From Thermogemmatispora aurantia (GTDB lineage Bacteria; Chloroflexota; Ktedonobacteria; Ktedonobacterales; Ktedonobacteraceae): DNA of 64,000 nt. Under the pieces are notes generated by a model. That model had not been told where the DNA came from. It saw only the letters and a list, made by a program, of their open reading frames with translations, and searched no databases. The stretch lies in the NCBI RefSeq assembly GCF_008974285.1, contig NZ_BKZV01000004.1:542752-606751 (forward strand). Direction: 5' to 3'. The first letter of the stretch is position 1. Every line of letters starts with the position of its first letter. The position numbers were made by a program, and so were the translations under genes. This document shows positions 44,314 to 52,730 of this stretch, in pieces.

Positions 44314-45910
44314 GCGCCGATCCCACATCGGGCTTAAGCAGCGTTCCGACCCTCTTTCAGACTCATGAATATCTGATCATTAATCTGTTTCAATCCCACA
44401 TCGGGCTTAAGCAGCGTTTCGACGGGCAGATCCCCGCAAGTCCATGAAGGCAGGTCCCGCGGTTCCAATCCCTCAACGGGCTTAAGCGCGGTTCTGACTC
44501 TGCGCTGGATGCCAATGACAATCCCATCACCAGCTTTGGCTTTCAATCCCTCAACGGGCTTAAGCGCGGTTCTGACTTTGGATACAATCAGGGAAACATC
44601 ATATTATAAGGTTCTTTCAATCCCTCAACGGGCTTAAGCGCGGTTCTGACGCTGAGTCTAGTACGTCAGCTAGAGGACGCCCGCCCTTTCAATCCCTCAA
44701 CGGGCTTAAGCGCGGTTCTGACGCGGCCTGGGTCCCGCTGGAGGCGTTGTCTCCATGTCTTTCAATCCCTCAACGGGCTTAAGCGCGGTTCTGACTCAGA
44801 AGCACTTCCTCATTTCGCGCTCGCATCTGCCTGCTTTCAATCCCTCAACGGGCTTAAGCGCGGTTCTGACCAGCACAGTTGCCACTTCCTCATCAATGGT
44901 GAGCGCCCTTTCAATCCCTCAACGGGCTTAAGCGCGGTTCTGACGAAAGGAGAGCGATTCAGCAGCCGCCGCCATCGCCGGTCTTTCAATCCCTCAACGG
45001 GCTTAAGCGCGGTTCTGACGCTGGCGGACGATCTCATCCGCCAGCTGGACCGCTGGCTTTCAATCCCTCAACGGGCTTAAGCGCGGTTCTGACCATGGGG
45101 GCCGCCGCCGCCGGCTGAAAGGGCTGAGGCTTTCAATCCCTCAACGGGCTTAAGCGCGGTTCTGACATCATGCCGATCCCCGTGCAAGATCGGCTCGACG
45201 TCGCTTTCAATCCCTCAACGGGCTTAAGCGCGGTTCTGACCAAGCTCAGAATACGGCTTTCTTGTCGTCATGGCTGTCTTTCAATCCCTCAACGGGCTTA
45301 AGCGCGGTTCTGACTCGCGAAGTAGAGGCGCTTCTCAGAAATTTAGCGACTTTCAATCCCTCAACGGGCTTAAGCGCGGTTCTGACGAAGGAGCATGAGC
45401 CATTGAAGCCCACTGGCCTTCTTGCCTTTCAATCCCTCAACGGGCTTACGCGCGGTTCTGACGGATTGGCCTCTATTGCCCGGGCAGATCATCCAGCCTG
45501 CTTTCAATCCCTCAACGGGCTTACGCGCGGTTCTGACTCCAGCACTGCCTGGCTCCTGCTCAATAAAGATCGGAGCTTTCAATCCCTCAACGGGCTTACG
45601 CGCGGTTCTGACGTAGGAGACGGCTAAGTCTCCCGGCTTCAATCCTACCTCAGCTTTCAATCCCTCAACGGGCTTACGCGCGGTTCTGACTCGAAAGGCC
45701 GAGGGTGAGCATGTCGCCGCTCATGCCGCCTTTCAATCCCTCAACGGGCTTACGCGCGGTTCTGACGGAGGAAAGGAAGGCGCAGCATCTACGCCTCCGA
45801 TCTTTCAATCCCTCAACGGGCTTACGCGCGGTTCTGACCGGAACAATAGGACAACATCATCCAGCATAGCGAGCTTTCAATCCCTCAACGGGCTTACGCG
45901 CGGTTCTGAC
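44314..45910 (-). CRISPR. CRISPR array 5 (22 repeats, 21 spacers), module 3
   Basis: 37-bp repeats start at 44314, 44387, 44462, 44540, 44614, 44686, 44759, 44834, 44908, 44983, 45057, 45130, 45204, 45278, 45350, 45426, 45501, 45576, 45654, 45730, 45802 and 45874. Spacers are 35-41 bp. The repeats change in steps from left to right. The oldest three begin GCGCC, GTTTC or GTTCC; then CTTTCAATCCCTCAACGGGC with TTAAGCG; and from 45426 to the leader every copy has TTACGCG. The leader is at the right. Confidence 0.98.
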
Positions 45911-46177
45911 AGCCCCCTCTCTAGAGTAGCATCAGGAGCGGCCTCCGTCAAGTCGTTTCGAGCATCCCAAAAAAGCGGTCATCGCTGACCGCTATTACGC
46001 GGCCATGATGCCAGCCCCTGTGGCCCTGCGACAGCTTGTGAGGCCCTTCGAGCATCGCTGCGTGGGAAGCCGGGAGCCGGGATGCTCGAAGCGAACGGCA
46101 CGAGCGGCACCAGCGGCAGCACGAGGGAGCATCTTGCCTCGGGACGGGTTGACGACGGCCATGCGGGATGGTATGGT
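45911..46177. promoter_or_regulatory. Leader of array 5 and divergent coiled-coil promoter
   Basis: Minus strand TTGACG (45951-45946), 17 bp, TACTCT (45928-45923). Dyad AGCGGTCA-N4-TGACCGCT near 45974. TTCGAGCATC boxes follow as in the other modules. Plus strand TTGACG (46149), 17 bp, TATGGT (46172). Confidence 0.75.
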
Positions 46178-46229
46178 AAAGGCCAGGGTATTCAGACGCA
46201 GCTATGCACCTTCGTATGAGGAGAGCCTG

Positions 46230-46478
46230 ATGGAGAACGGATCACTGGAGCAGCGCTTTGCCGCCTTTGAGGCGAAGGTGAGCGGGCAGCTCACGGATAT
46301 CATCGGGCTGCTGCAGCAGTTGGTGGCCGAGGTGCGGGATCAGGGGCACCGGCTCGGGGCACTGGAAGCCCGGGTGACGACAGTGGAGGCGCGGCTCAAT
46401 GAGCAGCAGCAGAGCATCTCTTTGCTCAACACCTTCCAGCGCAAGATGATGCAGAAGATGGGGATTGAATACGAGTAG
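46230..46478 (+). CDS. Coiled-coil protein linked to CRISPR leader, copy 3a
   Basis: The 82-residue protein is nearly identical to copy 1 over residues 1-42 and at the C-terminus (NEQQQSISLLNTFQRKMMQK). The middle is shorter and reads LGALEARVTTVEARL in place of the FENRMAG repeats. ATGAGGAGAG binding site. It is followed 56 bases later by a second copy, an in-line duplication. Confidence 0.75.
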   Translation: MENGSLEQRFAAFEAKVSGQLTDIIGLLQQLVAEVRDQGHRLGALEARVTTVEARLNEQQQSISLLNTFQRKMMQKMGIEYE

Positions 46479-46534
46479 GGGTCTGGTTGACAGATGGCGC
46501 CTGCAGGAGGCCAGCAGGAGAAAGGAAGACCGTG

Positions 46535-46825
46535 ATGGAGAACGGATCATTGGAGCAGCGCTTTGCCGCCTTTGAGGCGAAGGTGAGCGGGCAGCTCACG
46601 GATATCATCGGGCTGCTGCAGCAGTTGGTCGCCGAGGTGCGGGATCAGGGGCACCGGCTGAATGCGGTGGAGATCCGCATGAATACGTTTGAGAACCGGA
46701 TGGCCGGCTTTGAGCAGCGGCTTAGTGTGCTGGAGGCGCGGCTCAACGAGCAGCAGCAGAGCATCTCTTTGCTCAACACCTTCCAGCGCAAGATGATGCA
46801 GAAGATGGGGATTGAATACGAGTAG
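46535..46825 (+). CDS. Coiled-coil protein linked to CRISPR leader, copy 3b
   Basis: The 96-residue protein has the same ends as copies 1 and 3a and one FENRMAG unit. AGGAGAAAGGAAG precedes the ATG. Length differences between copies are whole heptads or the FENRMAG unit, which fits slippage within a coiled coil under selection to keep frame. Confidence 0.75.
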   Translation: MENGSLEQRFAAFEAKVSGQLTDIIGLLQQLVAEVRDQGHRLNAVEIRMNTFENRMAGFEQRLSVLEARLNEQQQSISLLNTFQRKMMQKMGIEYE

Positions 46826-46872
46826 GGGCCTGGCCCTCGCCCTCCGCAGGCCAGGGCCAGCTCGTGATTGCA

Positions 46873-46951
46873 GGTTCCAATCCCTTTTTCAATCCCCCAT
46901 CGGTTCCAATCCCTTTTTCAATCCCTCAGCGGGCTTACGCGGTGTTCCGAC
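46873..46951 (-). CRISPR. Collapsed CRISPR array, module 4 (one full repeat)
   Basis: One repeat (46915-46951, ending TTACGCGGTGTTCCGAC) is preceded by jumbled pieces such as GGTTCCAATCCC and TTTTTCAATCCC, with no spacer of normal length. This looks like deletion between repeats. Confidence 0.65.
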
Positions 46952-47210
46952 AGCCCCCTTTCTAGGGTAGCATCAGGAGCGGCGTCCGTCAAGCTTTTTC
47001 GAGCATCCCACAAAAGCGGTCAGCAGTGACCGGTTGTGCGCGGCCATGATGCCAGCCCCTGTGGCCCTGCGGTGGCTTGTGAGGCCCTTCGAGCATCGCT
47101 GCGTGGGAAGCCGGGAGCCGGGATGCTCGAAGAGAACGGCAGCAGCGGCACCAGCGGCAGAGTGGGTTTCGTGAGCAGCGCTTGACAGCGACTGCGGGGG
47201 ATGGTAAGGT
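46952..47210. promoter_or_regulatory. Leader of module 4 and divergent coiled-coil promoter
   Basis: Minus strand TTGACG (46992-46987), 17 bp, TACCCT (46969-46964). Dyad AGCGGTCA-N4-TGACCGGT near 47013. Plus strand TTGACA (47182), 17 bp, TAAGGT (47205). Confidence 0.75.
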
Positions 47211-47237
47211 AGAGGCAGCAGTGTTCAGGAGGGCCCG

Positions 47238-47687
47238 ATGGAGCAGCGGATTGCCGACCTGGAGCGGCGCGTCAGCGAGCTGGAGTTTGTCTACCGGAAC
47301 CTGGCGAAGGATACGACCATACTCTATGGCATCCTGCGGATGGATTTGGATGCCCTCAAGGAGCGGACAGAGCGGATCGAGCAGCGTCTCGACACGCTGA
47401 GTGGAGAGGTCGCGCAGGTCCAGGTGCGCCTGGATCGCCTGGAGCAGCAGATGGACCAGCGGTTTGCCCAGGTGGACCAGCGGTTTGCCCAGGTGGATCA
47501 GCGGTTTGCCCAGGTGGACCAGCGGTTTGCCCAGGTGGACCAGCGGTTTGCCCAGGTGGATCAGCGCTTTGATCGCCTGGAGCAGCAGATGGACCAACGG
47601 TTTGCCCAGGTGGACCAGCGCTTTGATCGACTAGAGCAGCAGATGGGGCAGATTCTGACGCTGCTCCAGAAGCAACAAGGCAGCTAG
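47238..47687 (+). CDS. Second-type coiled-coil protein linked to CRISPR leader (module 4)
   Basis: The 149-residue protein starts MEQRIADLERRVSELEFVYR. It has DTTILYGILRMDLDALKERT and a run of seven-residue units (VDQRFAQ, repeated five times in a row, plus others), ending QMGQILTLLQKQQGS. It belongs to a different subfamily from MENGSLEQRF but lies in the same position relative to a leader. The 21-bp tandem units make its length prone to change. CAGGAGGG precedes the ATG. A frameshifted sister lies at 51963. Confidence 0.75.
   Translation: MEQRIADLERRVSELEFVYRNLAKDTTILYGILRMDLDALKERTERIEQRLDTLSGEVAQVQVRLDRLEQQMDQRFAQVDQRFAQVDQRFAQVDQRFAQVDQRFAQVDQRFDRLEQQMDQRFAQVDQRFDRLEQQMGQILTLLQKQQGS
47449..47640 (+). 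repeat. 21-bp tandem repeats encoding coiled-coil heptads
   Basis: Six nearly perfect copies of GACCAGCGGTTTGCCCAGGTG in tandem, then interrupted copies, all in frame within the module-4 coiled-coil gene. Confidence 0.85.
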
Positions 47688-47698
47688 CGTCAATCAGC

Positions 47699-47735
47699 AC
47701 GAGGATGCCGCCTACGCCCGCTTAGGGATTGAAAG
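47699..47735 (+). CRISPR. Degenerate CRISPR repeat, plus orientation
   Basis: GGATGCCGCCTACGCCCG followed by CTTAGGGATTGAAAG resembles the repeat of array 2. It lies opposite in orientation to the module-4 leader and abuts the truncated exonuclease gene. Confidence 0.55.
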
Positions 47736-48039
47736 GCAGCGCCAGGGGATCAAACTCCGCATTGTAGGCCCAGATAGAGGCACAGCCCTCCAGGACCGCA
47801 CACAGCTCCCCCCACCTCTCCGTCAAGGGCGGCGCATGCTGGAGCGCCTCATCGCTGATCCCGTGGAGGGCCCGCGCCCCTGGCGTCACAGGCGCATCCG
47901 GCTGGATCAGCGAACGAAAGAGCAGCTTCCCCTTCCCATCGATCACCGCGATCTCTCCCACTTGGAAGCCCGGGTCTTCGGGCAATCCTGTCGTCTCCGT
48001 GTCAACAATGGCAATGTCCCGGGCCAGCTCTTCCCGCAG
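47722..48039 (-). pseudogene. DEDDh exonuclease (DnaQ-like), truncated at both ends
   Basis: The frame after an in-frame TGA reads DIAIVDTETTGLPEDPGFQV, GEIAVIDGKGKLLFRSLIQP, LHGISDEALQHAPPL and IWAYNAEFDPLA, with motifs DTET and NAEFD of active DEDDh enzymes. It ends abruptly at a CRISPR repeat, losing the final His/Asp motif. Upstream it is continuous in frame with the zinc-ribbon gene except for TGA 48040-48042. No start codon is evident after the TGA, so the original protein was probably one zinc-ribbon/exonuclease fusion. Confidence 0.65.
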
Positions 48040-48513
48040 TCAGGCCCGTATCTCCTGCTGCTGCTGGCGCACCCGTTGCGCTTCCTCACACACCCAGCAG
48101 AGCCGGAGCCGCCGGCGGCGGCGCCCAGGCTCAATCTTCCCCCCACAGCTCTCGCAGGTCAGCCAGCGACGCCAGCCCTCCCTTGCCCGTTCCAGCGCTT
48201 GCCGCTGCGCTTCCGTCAGCGCCTTGGCTGAAGCTGCCTCATGGACCCAGTAGAGCAACACCTGCCGGGGGCGCCCCGCCGATCGCTCATAGCAGCCCGC
48301 GGGCTGCTGGCCCGGGGCCAGGCGCAACCCCCGGCGGCGCAGGCCGGAGACGGTTGCCAGCCGCTCCCAGTCAATCTGGGCGTACGCGAACACCCGCAGA
48401 CCCACACACTCCGTCCGAGGCTTTGCCTGCCACGTTTTGTGGCAGACGGTACATCGCCATCCTGTGGAAATCCGTTCGAGCTGATGTTCTTGATATTCCT
48501 GATGTTCTGCCAT
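48040..48513 (-). CDS. Protein with two zinc-ribbon-like motifs (N-terminal part of an exonuclease fusion?)
   Basis: The 157-residue protein has GWRCTVCHKTWQAKPRTEC near the start and LTCESCGGKIEPGRRRRRLR then LCWVCEEAQRVRQQQQ at the end: CxxC pairs resembling zinc ribbons around a basic helical middle (ALTEAQRQALERAREGWRRW). GAAGGAGAG precedes the ATG. It stops at a TGA directly before an in-frame DnaQ-like domain. Confidence 0.5.
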   Translation of the reverse strand: MAEHQEYQEHQLERISTGWRCTVCHKTWQAKPRTECVGLRVFAYAQIDWERLATVSGLRRRGLRLAPGQQPAGCYERSAGRPRQVLLYWVHEAASAKALTEAQRQALERAREGWRRWLTCESCGGKIEPGRRRRRLRLCWVCEEAQRVRQQQQEIRA

Positions 48514-48655
48514 CGCTGGTCTCTCCTTCTTCATGACTTCGGCGCCGTGCTTCCGCAGTCCGAGGAGCGACGCACGTCGTCCCTCGGGAGCGGCAGCGCG
48601 CAGGGGTGGGCATGAGATCCCTGTCGTGGGTCGGGAGCAAGGGAGTGGAGCTGTT

Positions 48656-48785
48656 GGAGGTGGAGGATCAGGGGATCAGCTCCTGCCAGTGGCTGGGTTC
48701 AGCGCACAGTCCTGCGCCACTGGGACACGCGCGTCGGGTCGCCTTGCGCCGAGGCGGCAGTCGATCCACAGAGGCAGCTAGCGCA
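48656..48785 (-). repeat. Partial duplication of the adjacent tyrosine recombinase gene
   Basis: The segment containing GATCAGCTCCTGCCAGTGGC, then a run ending in GCAGCTAGCGCAGG, is a diverged copy of about 49178-49292 inside the recombinase gene. It carries an internal deletion. It lies directly past the recombinase stop. Confidence 0.55.
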
Positions 48786-49647
48786 GGTAGTGACGCAGCA
48801 CCACCTCCACACGACGATGCCCGAGGGCCGACGCCACCGCCTCCACGGCTGCCCGATCATAGTCCGCTGGGCGCAGCCGGCCCCGAGCCGGTGGCAGCTC
48901 CCGTTCCGACAGCAGCCGATACAGCGCCTGCGCATACTCGCGCCGCAGGGCGTGCACGTCCAGATGGGACGGGATGCGTGCAAAGACCCGCTCCTCGGGC
49001 CGGCGCCCTGCCCACAGCCGTTGCAGCAGCTCCTCCACGCCCGGCAGCACGGGCGCCACCCGCGGGCGGCCTCCCTTGCCGTGGCGCACGAGCACCACCC
49101 CCGCTGCCAGGTTGAGATCCGCCACGCGCAGCGCCGCCACTTCTCGCCGGCGCAAGCCGGTTGCCCGCAGGAAGGTGATCAGCTCCTGCCAGTGGGCCGG
49201 GTTCAGGTCGTGATCCTGTGCCACCGGGCCACGCGAGCGCCGGATCAGCTCCCGCCGCCGGGGCGGCAGTGTGACCGAGGCAGCCAGCGCCGGATCGCCA
49301 AAGAAGAGCCGCAGGGCGGAACGGGTCGTCGCCAGCGTCCAGGGCGAGAGGCCCGTCTCTATTCCCCGCAGCAGATAGGCCGTGGCCAGCTCCTCGGCGC
49401 GCGCGTCTACCTCGGCCAACCGGCGCAGCCCAGAGGTGGCCCGCGCCCACTTCAGGAAGCGGATCACCTGCTCCTGATAGACGGAGCGGGTCTTGTAACT
49501 GTGGATGCGCCCCGTCGAGCAGGTCCAGTCGAGCTGTCCCTGCTGGCGAGCGGTCTGCTTGGCCGTATGCCGGCTCTCGCCGATGGCCATCAGGCCGTCG
49601 AGCCGCTCGATGGCTTCGCGGATCAGGCTCTTGCGATGCGTGGGCAT
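48778..49647 (-). CDS. Tyrosine site-specific recombinase
   Basis: The 289-residue protein starts MPTHRKSLIREAIERLDGLM and has a SAM-like core-binding domain (RSVYQEQVIRFLKWARATSG). Its catalytic domain has Arg in ATGLRRREVAALRVADLNLA, a lysine turn VRHGKGGRPRVAPV, box HALRREYAQALYRLL and ALGHRRVEVVLRHYLR with His and the nucleophile Tyr. CAGGAGC lies upstream of ATG 49647; the long upstream frame lacks family content. It is a second recombinase within the element, between CRISPR modules 4 and 5, perhaps from a nested unit or resolving multimers. Confidence 0.8.
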   Translation of the reverse strand: MPTHRKSLIREAIERLDGLMAIGESRHTAKQTARQQGQLDWTCSTGRIHSYKTRSVYQEQVIRFLKWARATSGLRRLAEVDARAEELATAYLLRGIETGLSPWTLATTRSALRLFFGDPALAASVTLPPRRRELIRRSRGPVAQDHDLNPAHWQELITFLRATGLRRREVAALRVADLNLAAGVVLVRHGKGGRPRVAPVLPGVEELLQRLWAGRRPEERVFARIPSHLDVHALRREYAQALYRLLSERELPPARGRLRPADYDRAAVEAVASALGHRRVEVVLRHYLR

Positions 49648-50285
49648 GCTGCTCCTGGTGCTCCTGCGGTGCTGGCTGGTGGCTGCCAGGCCAGCTCGTG
49701 CTTCCTGCCACCGCACGACTTGCCATCCCACGAGTTCAACCGTGTCCGTCCCCCTGCAGGGCGGCTGCCCTGGGCTGTCCTGTTCCCTCTGGACAGCGAG
49801 CGGGGAGGGGACGAGTCCCCCGTTCTCTTCTCTCGCTCTGTTTAGACCGCGGTGAAGCCGTCTGGAGCGCGCGAAAGGATGCGTTCCTGGCATCCCTGGA
49901 CAGCGAGCGAGCGGGTCACCGACCTGGCGAGAGCGGGGCTCAACCAGCGCAGGCCGGCTGCGGCTGTCCATGTCAGGCTGGTGCGGTGCGGCGTTCCAGC
50001 GGAGCGGTCCCTCCTTGCGAGCCAGGTCAGGCCAGGCACAGCGCCAGGGGCATCGTCTGTTCCTGCCCTCGGTGGGAGAGTGCTCTGGGATCAGGGGGAA
50101 ACGCCGGCGGCAGCGCTTCGCCTTCCCGAGGCCGCAACACATTCGCAACACTGCAAGCATACCCGCGCGACCCGGGAACCACGCGGGAACGAGAGGGGAA
50201 CATCCTGGGAAGGGAACGGGAACGCAGAGGGAAGGGGTCCGTCCCCGAGCAGGGGAGAGCAGGAATGGAACGAATGGCCTGCTTT
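49648..50285. other. Stretch without supported gene before array 7
   Basis: GC-rich sequence with a purine-rich run near 50180-50270 and no convincing coding frame or leader. Confidence 0.35.
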
Positions 50286-50302
50286 ATTTCAATCCCAGAG
50301 CG

Positions 50303-51676
50303 ATTTCAATCCCAGAGCGGGCTTAAGCAGCGTTCCGACGTACCAGTGCACGTGCTTGTGCATAAACCATATCATCTTTCAATCCCACATCGGGCTTAAG
50401 CAGCGTTCCGACGCAGCGCTGTCATCGCCGGCTGATCGTGCCAGCCCTTGCTTTCAATCCCAGAGCGGGCTGAGGCGGCGTTCGGACGTGGCTCCTCCGG
50501 GCCTTTGAGGCCCTCAGTGGCATCTTTCAATCCCAGAGCGGGCTGAGGCGGCGTTCCGACAACTGGTCAATCTGACTCCCCATGATATTGTCATCCGCTT
50601 TCAATCCCACATCGGGCTGAGGCGGCGTTCCGACCTTCGATGCTGAGCGCAAGGTAGAGAAACGCTCTCCCAATGCTTTCAATCCCACATCGGGCTTACG
50701 CGGTGTTCCGACTCTTGCGCTTGACAAGCGCCAGTTGCTGAGCAGTTCTTTCAATCCCACATCGGGCTTACGCGGTGTTCCGACTCGACGGCGGCGCCGG
50801 CCCCGGAATGGAAACGGCTGGAGACTTTCAATCCCACATCGGGCTTACGCGGTGTTCCGACGTCTTGCCGCGCATTGCACGCAGGCTATCTGCGGTCACT
50901 TTCAATCCCACATCGGGCTTACGCGGTGTTCCGACCCTGGTCTTGCTCACGGATCTGCACTAACAACCGAGACTTTCAATCCCACATCGGGCTTACGCGG
51001 TGTTCCGACTCTACCGAGGGGCGCGCAAACTCATGTAACTGCGCTCTTTCAATCCCACATCGGGCTTACGCGGTGTTCCGACCGAAGGCACGAGATAACG
51101 TAGCCTTCTGCACGAGATCTTTCAATCCCACATCGGGCTTACGCGGTGTTCCGACGGGAGAGCCGGGCCCCAAGGGGAAGGGCACGCCATTCTTTCAATC
51201 CCACATCGGGCTTACGCGGTGTTCCGACAAAGCCGGCGGGGCGGCTGCCGTATTCTGCCGCAGAGGCTTTCAATCCCACATCGGGCTTACGCGGTGTTCC
51301 GACTGGGAGGAGATCAAGGGTCTCCTCCAGAAAGCCCACCTTTCAATCCCACATCGGGCTTACGCGGTGTTCCGACCACGTTGCTGCCCCCATCTCGCTG
51401 CTTGCGCACTCCATCCGCTTTCAATCCCACATCGGGCTTACGCGGTGTTCCGACTTCAATTGCCTTGGGCATGGCTGCCCCCAAGCTCTTTCAATCCCAC
51501 ATCGGGCTTACGCGGTGTTCCGACTGGGCGATTGATCTGAGCCGGCTTGCCTCAATCTGGGCTTTCAATCCCACATCGGGCTTACGCGGTGTTCCGACTT
51601 AAAGACGATATCTTATATTTAGTACGTCCTTATGTGGATCTTTCAATCCCACATCGGGCTTACGCGGTGTTCCGAC
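50303..51676 (-). CRISPR. CRISPR array 7 (19 repeats, 18 spacers), module 5
   Basis: 37-bp repeats start at 50303, 50376, 50451, 50524, 50598, 50676, 50748, 50825, 50899, 50973, 51046, 51119, 51192, 51267, 51340, 51418, 51488, 51562 and 51640. Spacers are 33-41 bp. From 50676 to the leader all copies share CTTTCAATCCCACATCGGGC with TTACGCGGTG; the left five are variants (CAGAGC, GCTGAGGCGG). A partial extra copy lies at 50286. The leader is at the right. Confidence 0.98.
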
Positions 51677-51935
51677 AGTCCCCTCTCTAGGGTAGCATCA
51701 GGAGCGGCGTCCGTCAAGCTGTTTCGAGCATCCCAAAAAAGCGGTCACTGCTGACCGCTTTCATGCGGTCATGATGCCAGCCCTTGTGGCCCTGCGGCAG
51801 CTTGTGAGGCCCTTCGAGCATCGCTGCGTGGCATGGCGGGAGCCGAGATGCTCGAAGCGAACGGCACGAGCGGCAAGAGCGGCAGAATGGGTCTCGTGAG
51901 CAGCGCTTGACAGCGACTGCGGGGGATGGTAAGGG
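51677..51935. promoter_or_regulatory. Leader of array 7 and divergent coiled-coil promoter
   Basis: Minus strand TTGACG (51717-51712), 17 bp, TACCCT (51694-51689). Perfect dyad AGCGGTCA-N4-TGACCGCT near 51740. Plus strand TTGACA (51907), 17 bp, TAAGGG (51930). Confidence 0.75.
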
Positions 51936-51962
51936 AGAGGCAGCAGTGTTCAGGAGGGTCTG

Positions 51963-52257
51963 ATGGAGCGAGCAGCGGATTGCCGACCTGGAGCGGCGCG
52001 TCAGCGAGCTGGAGTTTGTCTACCGGAACCTGGCGAAGGATACGACCATGCTCTATGGCATCCTGCGGATGGATTTGGATGCCCTCAAGGAGCGGATAGA
52101 GCGGATCGAGCAGCGTCTCGACACGCTGAGTGGAGAGGTCGCGCAGGTCCAGGTGCGCCTGAATCGACTAGAGCAGCAGATGGGGCAGATTCTGACGCTG
52201 CTCCAGAAGCCGCAAGGTAGCAGGGCGGAAGACCCCTCTCGCCCGATGTGGGATTGA
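51963..52257 (+). pseudogene. Second-type coiled-coil gene, frameshifted copy (module 5)
   Basis: The sequence parallels the module-4 gene, but its start reads ATGGAGCGAGCAGCGG instead of ATGGAGCAGCGG, a 4-base GAGC duplication that shifts the frame. The correct frame, LERRVSELEFVYRNLAKDTT to LLQKPQGS, is otherwise intact and lacks the VDQRFAQ tandem units. Its 3' end runs into a CRISPR repeat scrap. Confidence 0.7.
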
Positions 52258-52260
52258 AAT
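52224..52260 (+). CRISPR. Degenerate CRISPR repeat at the end of the coiled-coil pseudogene
   Basis: The sequence ends TCGCCCGATGTGGGATTGAAAT, plus-oriented and matching the 3' half of the array-7 repeat complement. It is followed by ATGAA microrepeats (to about 52275). Confidence 0.5.
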
Positions 52261-52404
52261 GAAATGAAATGAAATCAACAGAGGAGAATGAGAAGAGAGC
52301 AGGCTGGAAGGAACAGCCAGGGAGAGAGAGGGAGCGGTGCGAGGAATGCAGCGCTCCCTCTTGAGCGGAAAGAGGTTGCAACGGTTCTGATCTCCTTGGG
52401 GGTT

Positions 52405-52730
52405 CTATTCTCCAATGCTAGAGGTTTCTGAAAGAGAAGAAAGGAAGCGCTGGCTGATGCGCCTGATGGTTTCATAGGAGACGTTGTAATCCTGTGCAAC
52501 CTGTCGTAGGGGTTCCTGATGCTCAAGAACACGAGAAGCGATCACAGGCCACTCCTCGCGAGGGATACGAGGGCGAGGGGAAGGGGGAGCAGAGCGAGCG
52601 GTGGGCCTTGGCTGTGAGGGAGAAGCAGAGGGGAGAAGCGACTCCCCCGTCAGGGATTGCTGGAGGGTCTGAGCGAGGGGATGAGAAGGAAGGAGGAAAA
52701 GAGGGGCCACTGGTGAGAGAGAAATCGAAG
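52405..52730 (-). pseudogene. Stranded HTH tail of the serine recombinase
   Basis: Directly inside the right attachment site, the minus strand encodes ASISLSPVAPLFLLPSHPLA, a Pro/Ser linker, then IPREEWPVIASRVLEHQEPL and RQVAQDYNVSYETIRRISQR, ending at 52405. The last part is a resolvase/homeodomain-like HTH. Read through the attachment core it is in frame with recombinase residue 524. In the integrated state it has no natural start: the open frame to its right runs antisense through the host terminator. It adds 108 residues in the circular form. Confidence 0.7.

Noticed and set aside
45262..45660. Frames with repeating FNPSTGLRAVLT or VRTALKPVEGLK
   Set aside because: Also produced by repeat units of array 5 on either strand.
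50735..51602. Long open frames rich in NPTSGLRGVPT or SIPHRAYAVFR
   Set aside because: They are translations of CRISPR repeats and spacers of array 7; periodic, with no gene signals.
42438..51676. Reading the large repeats as dispersed REP or minisatellite elements
   Set aside because: Constant 37-bp units, unique spacers of mostly 33-41 bp, and a promoter-bearing leader at one end fit CRISPR only.
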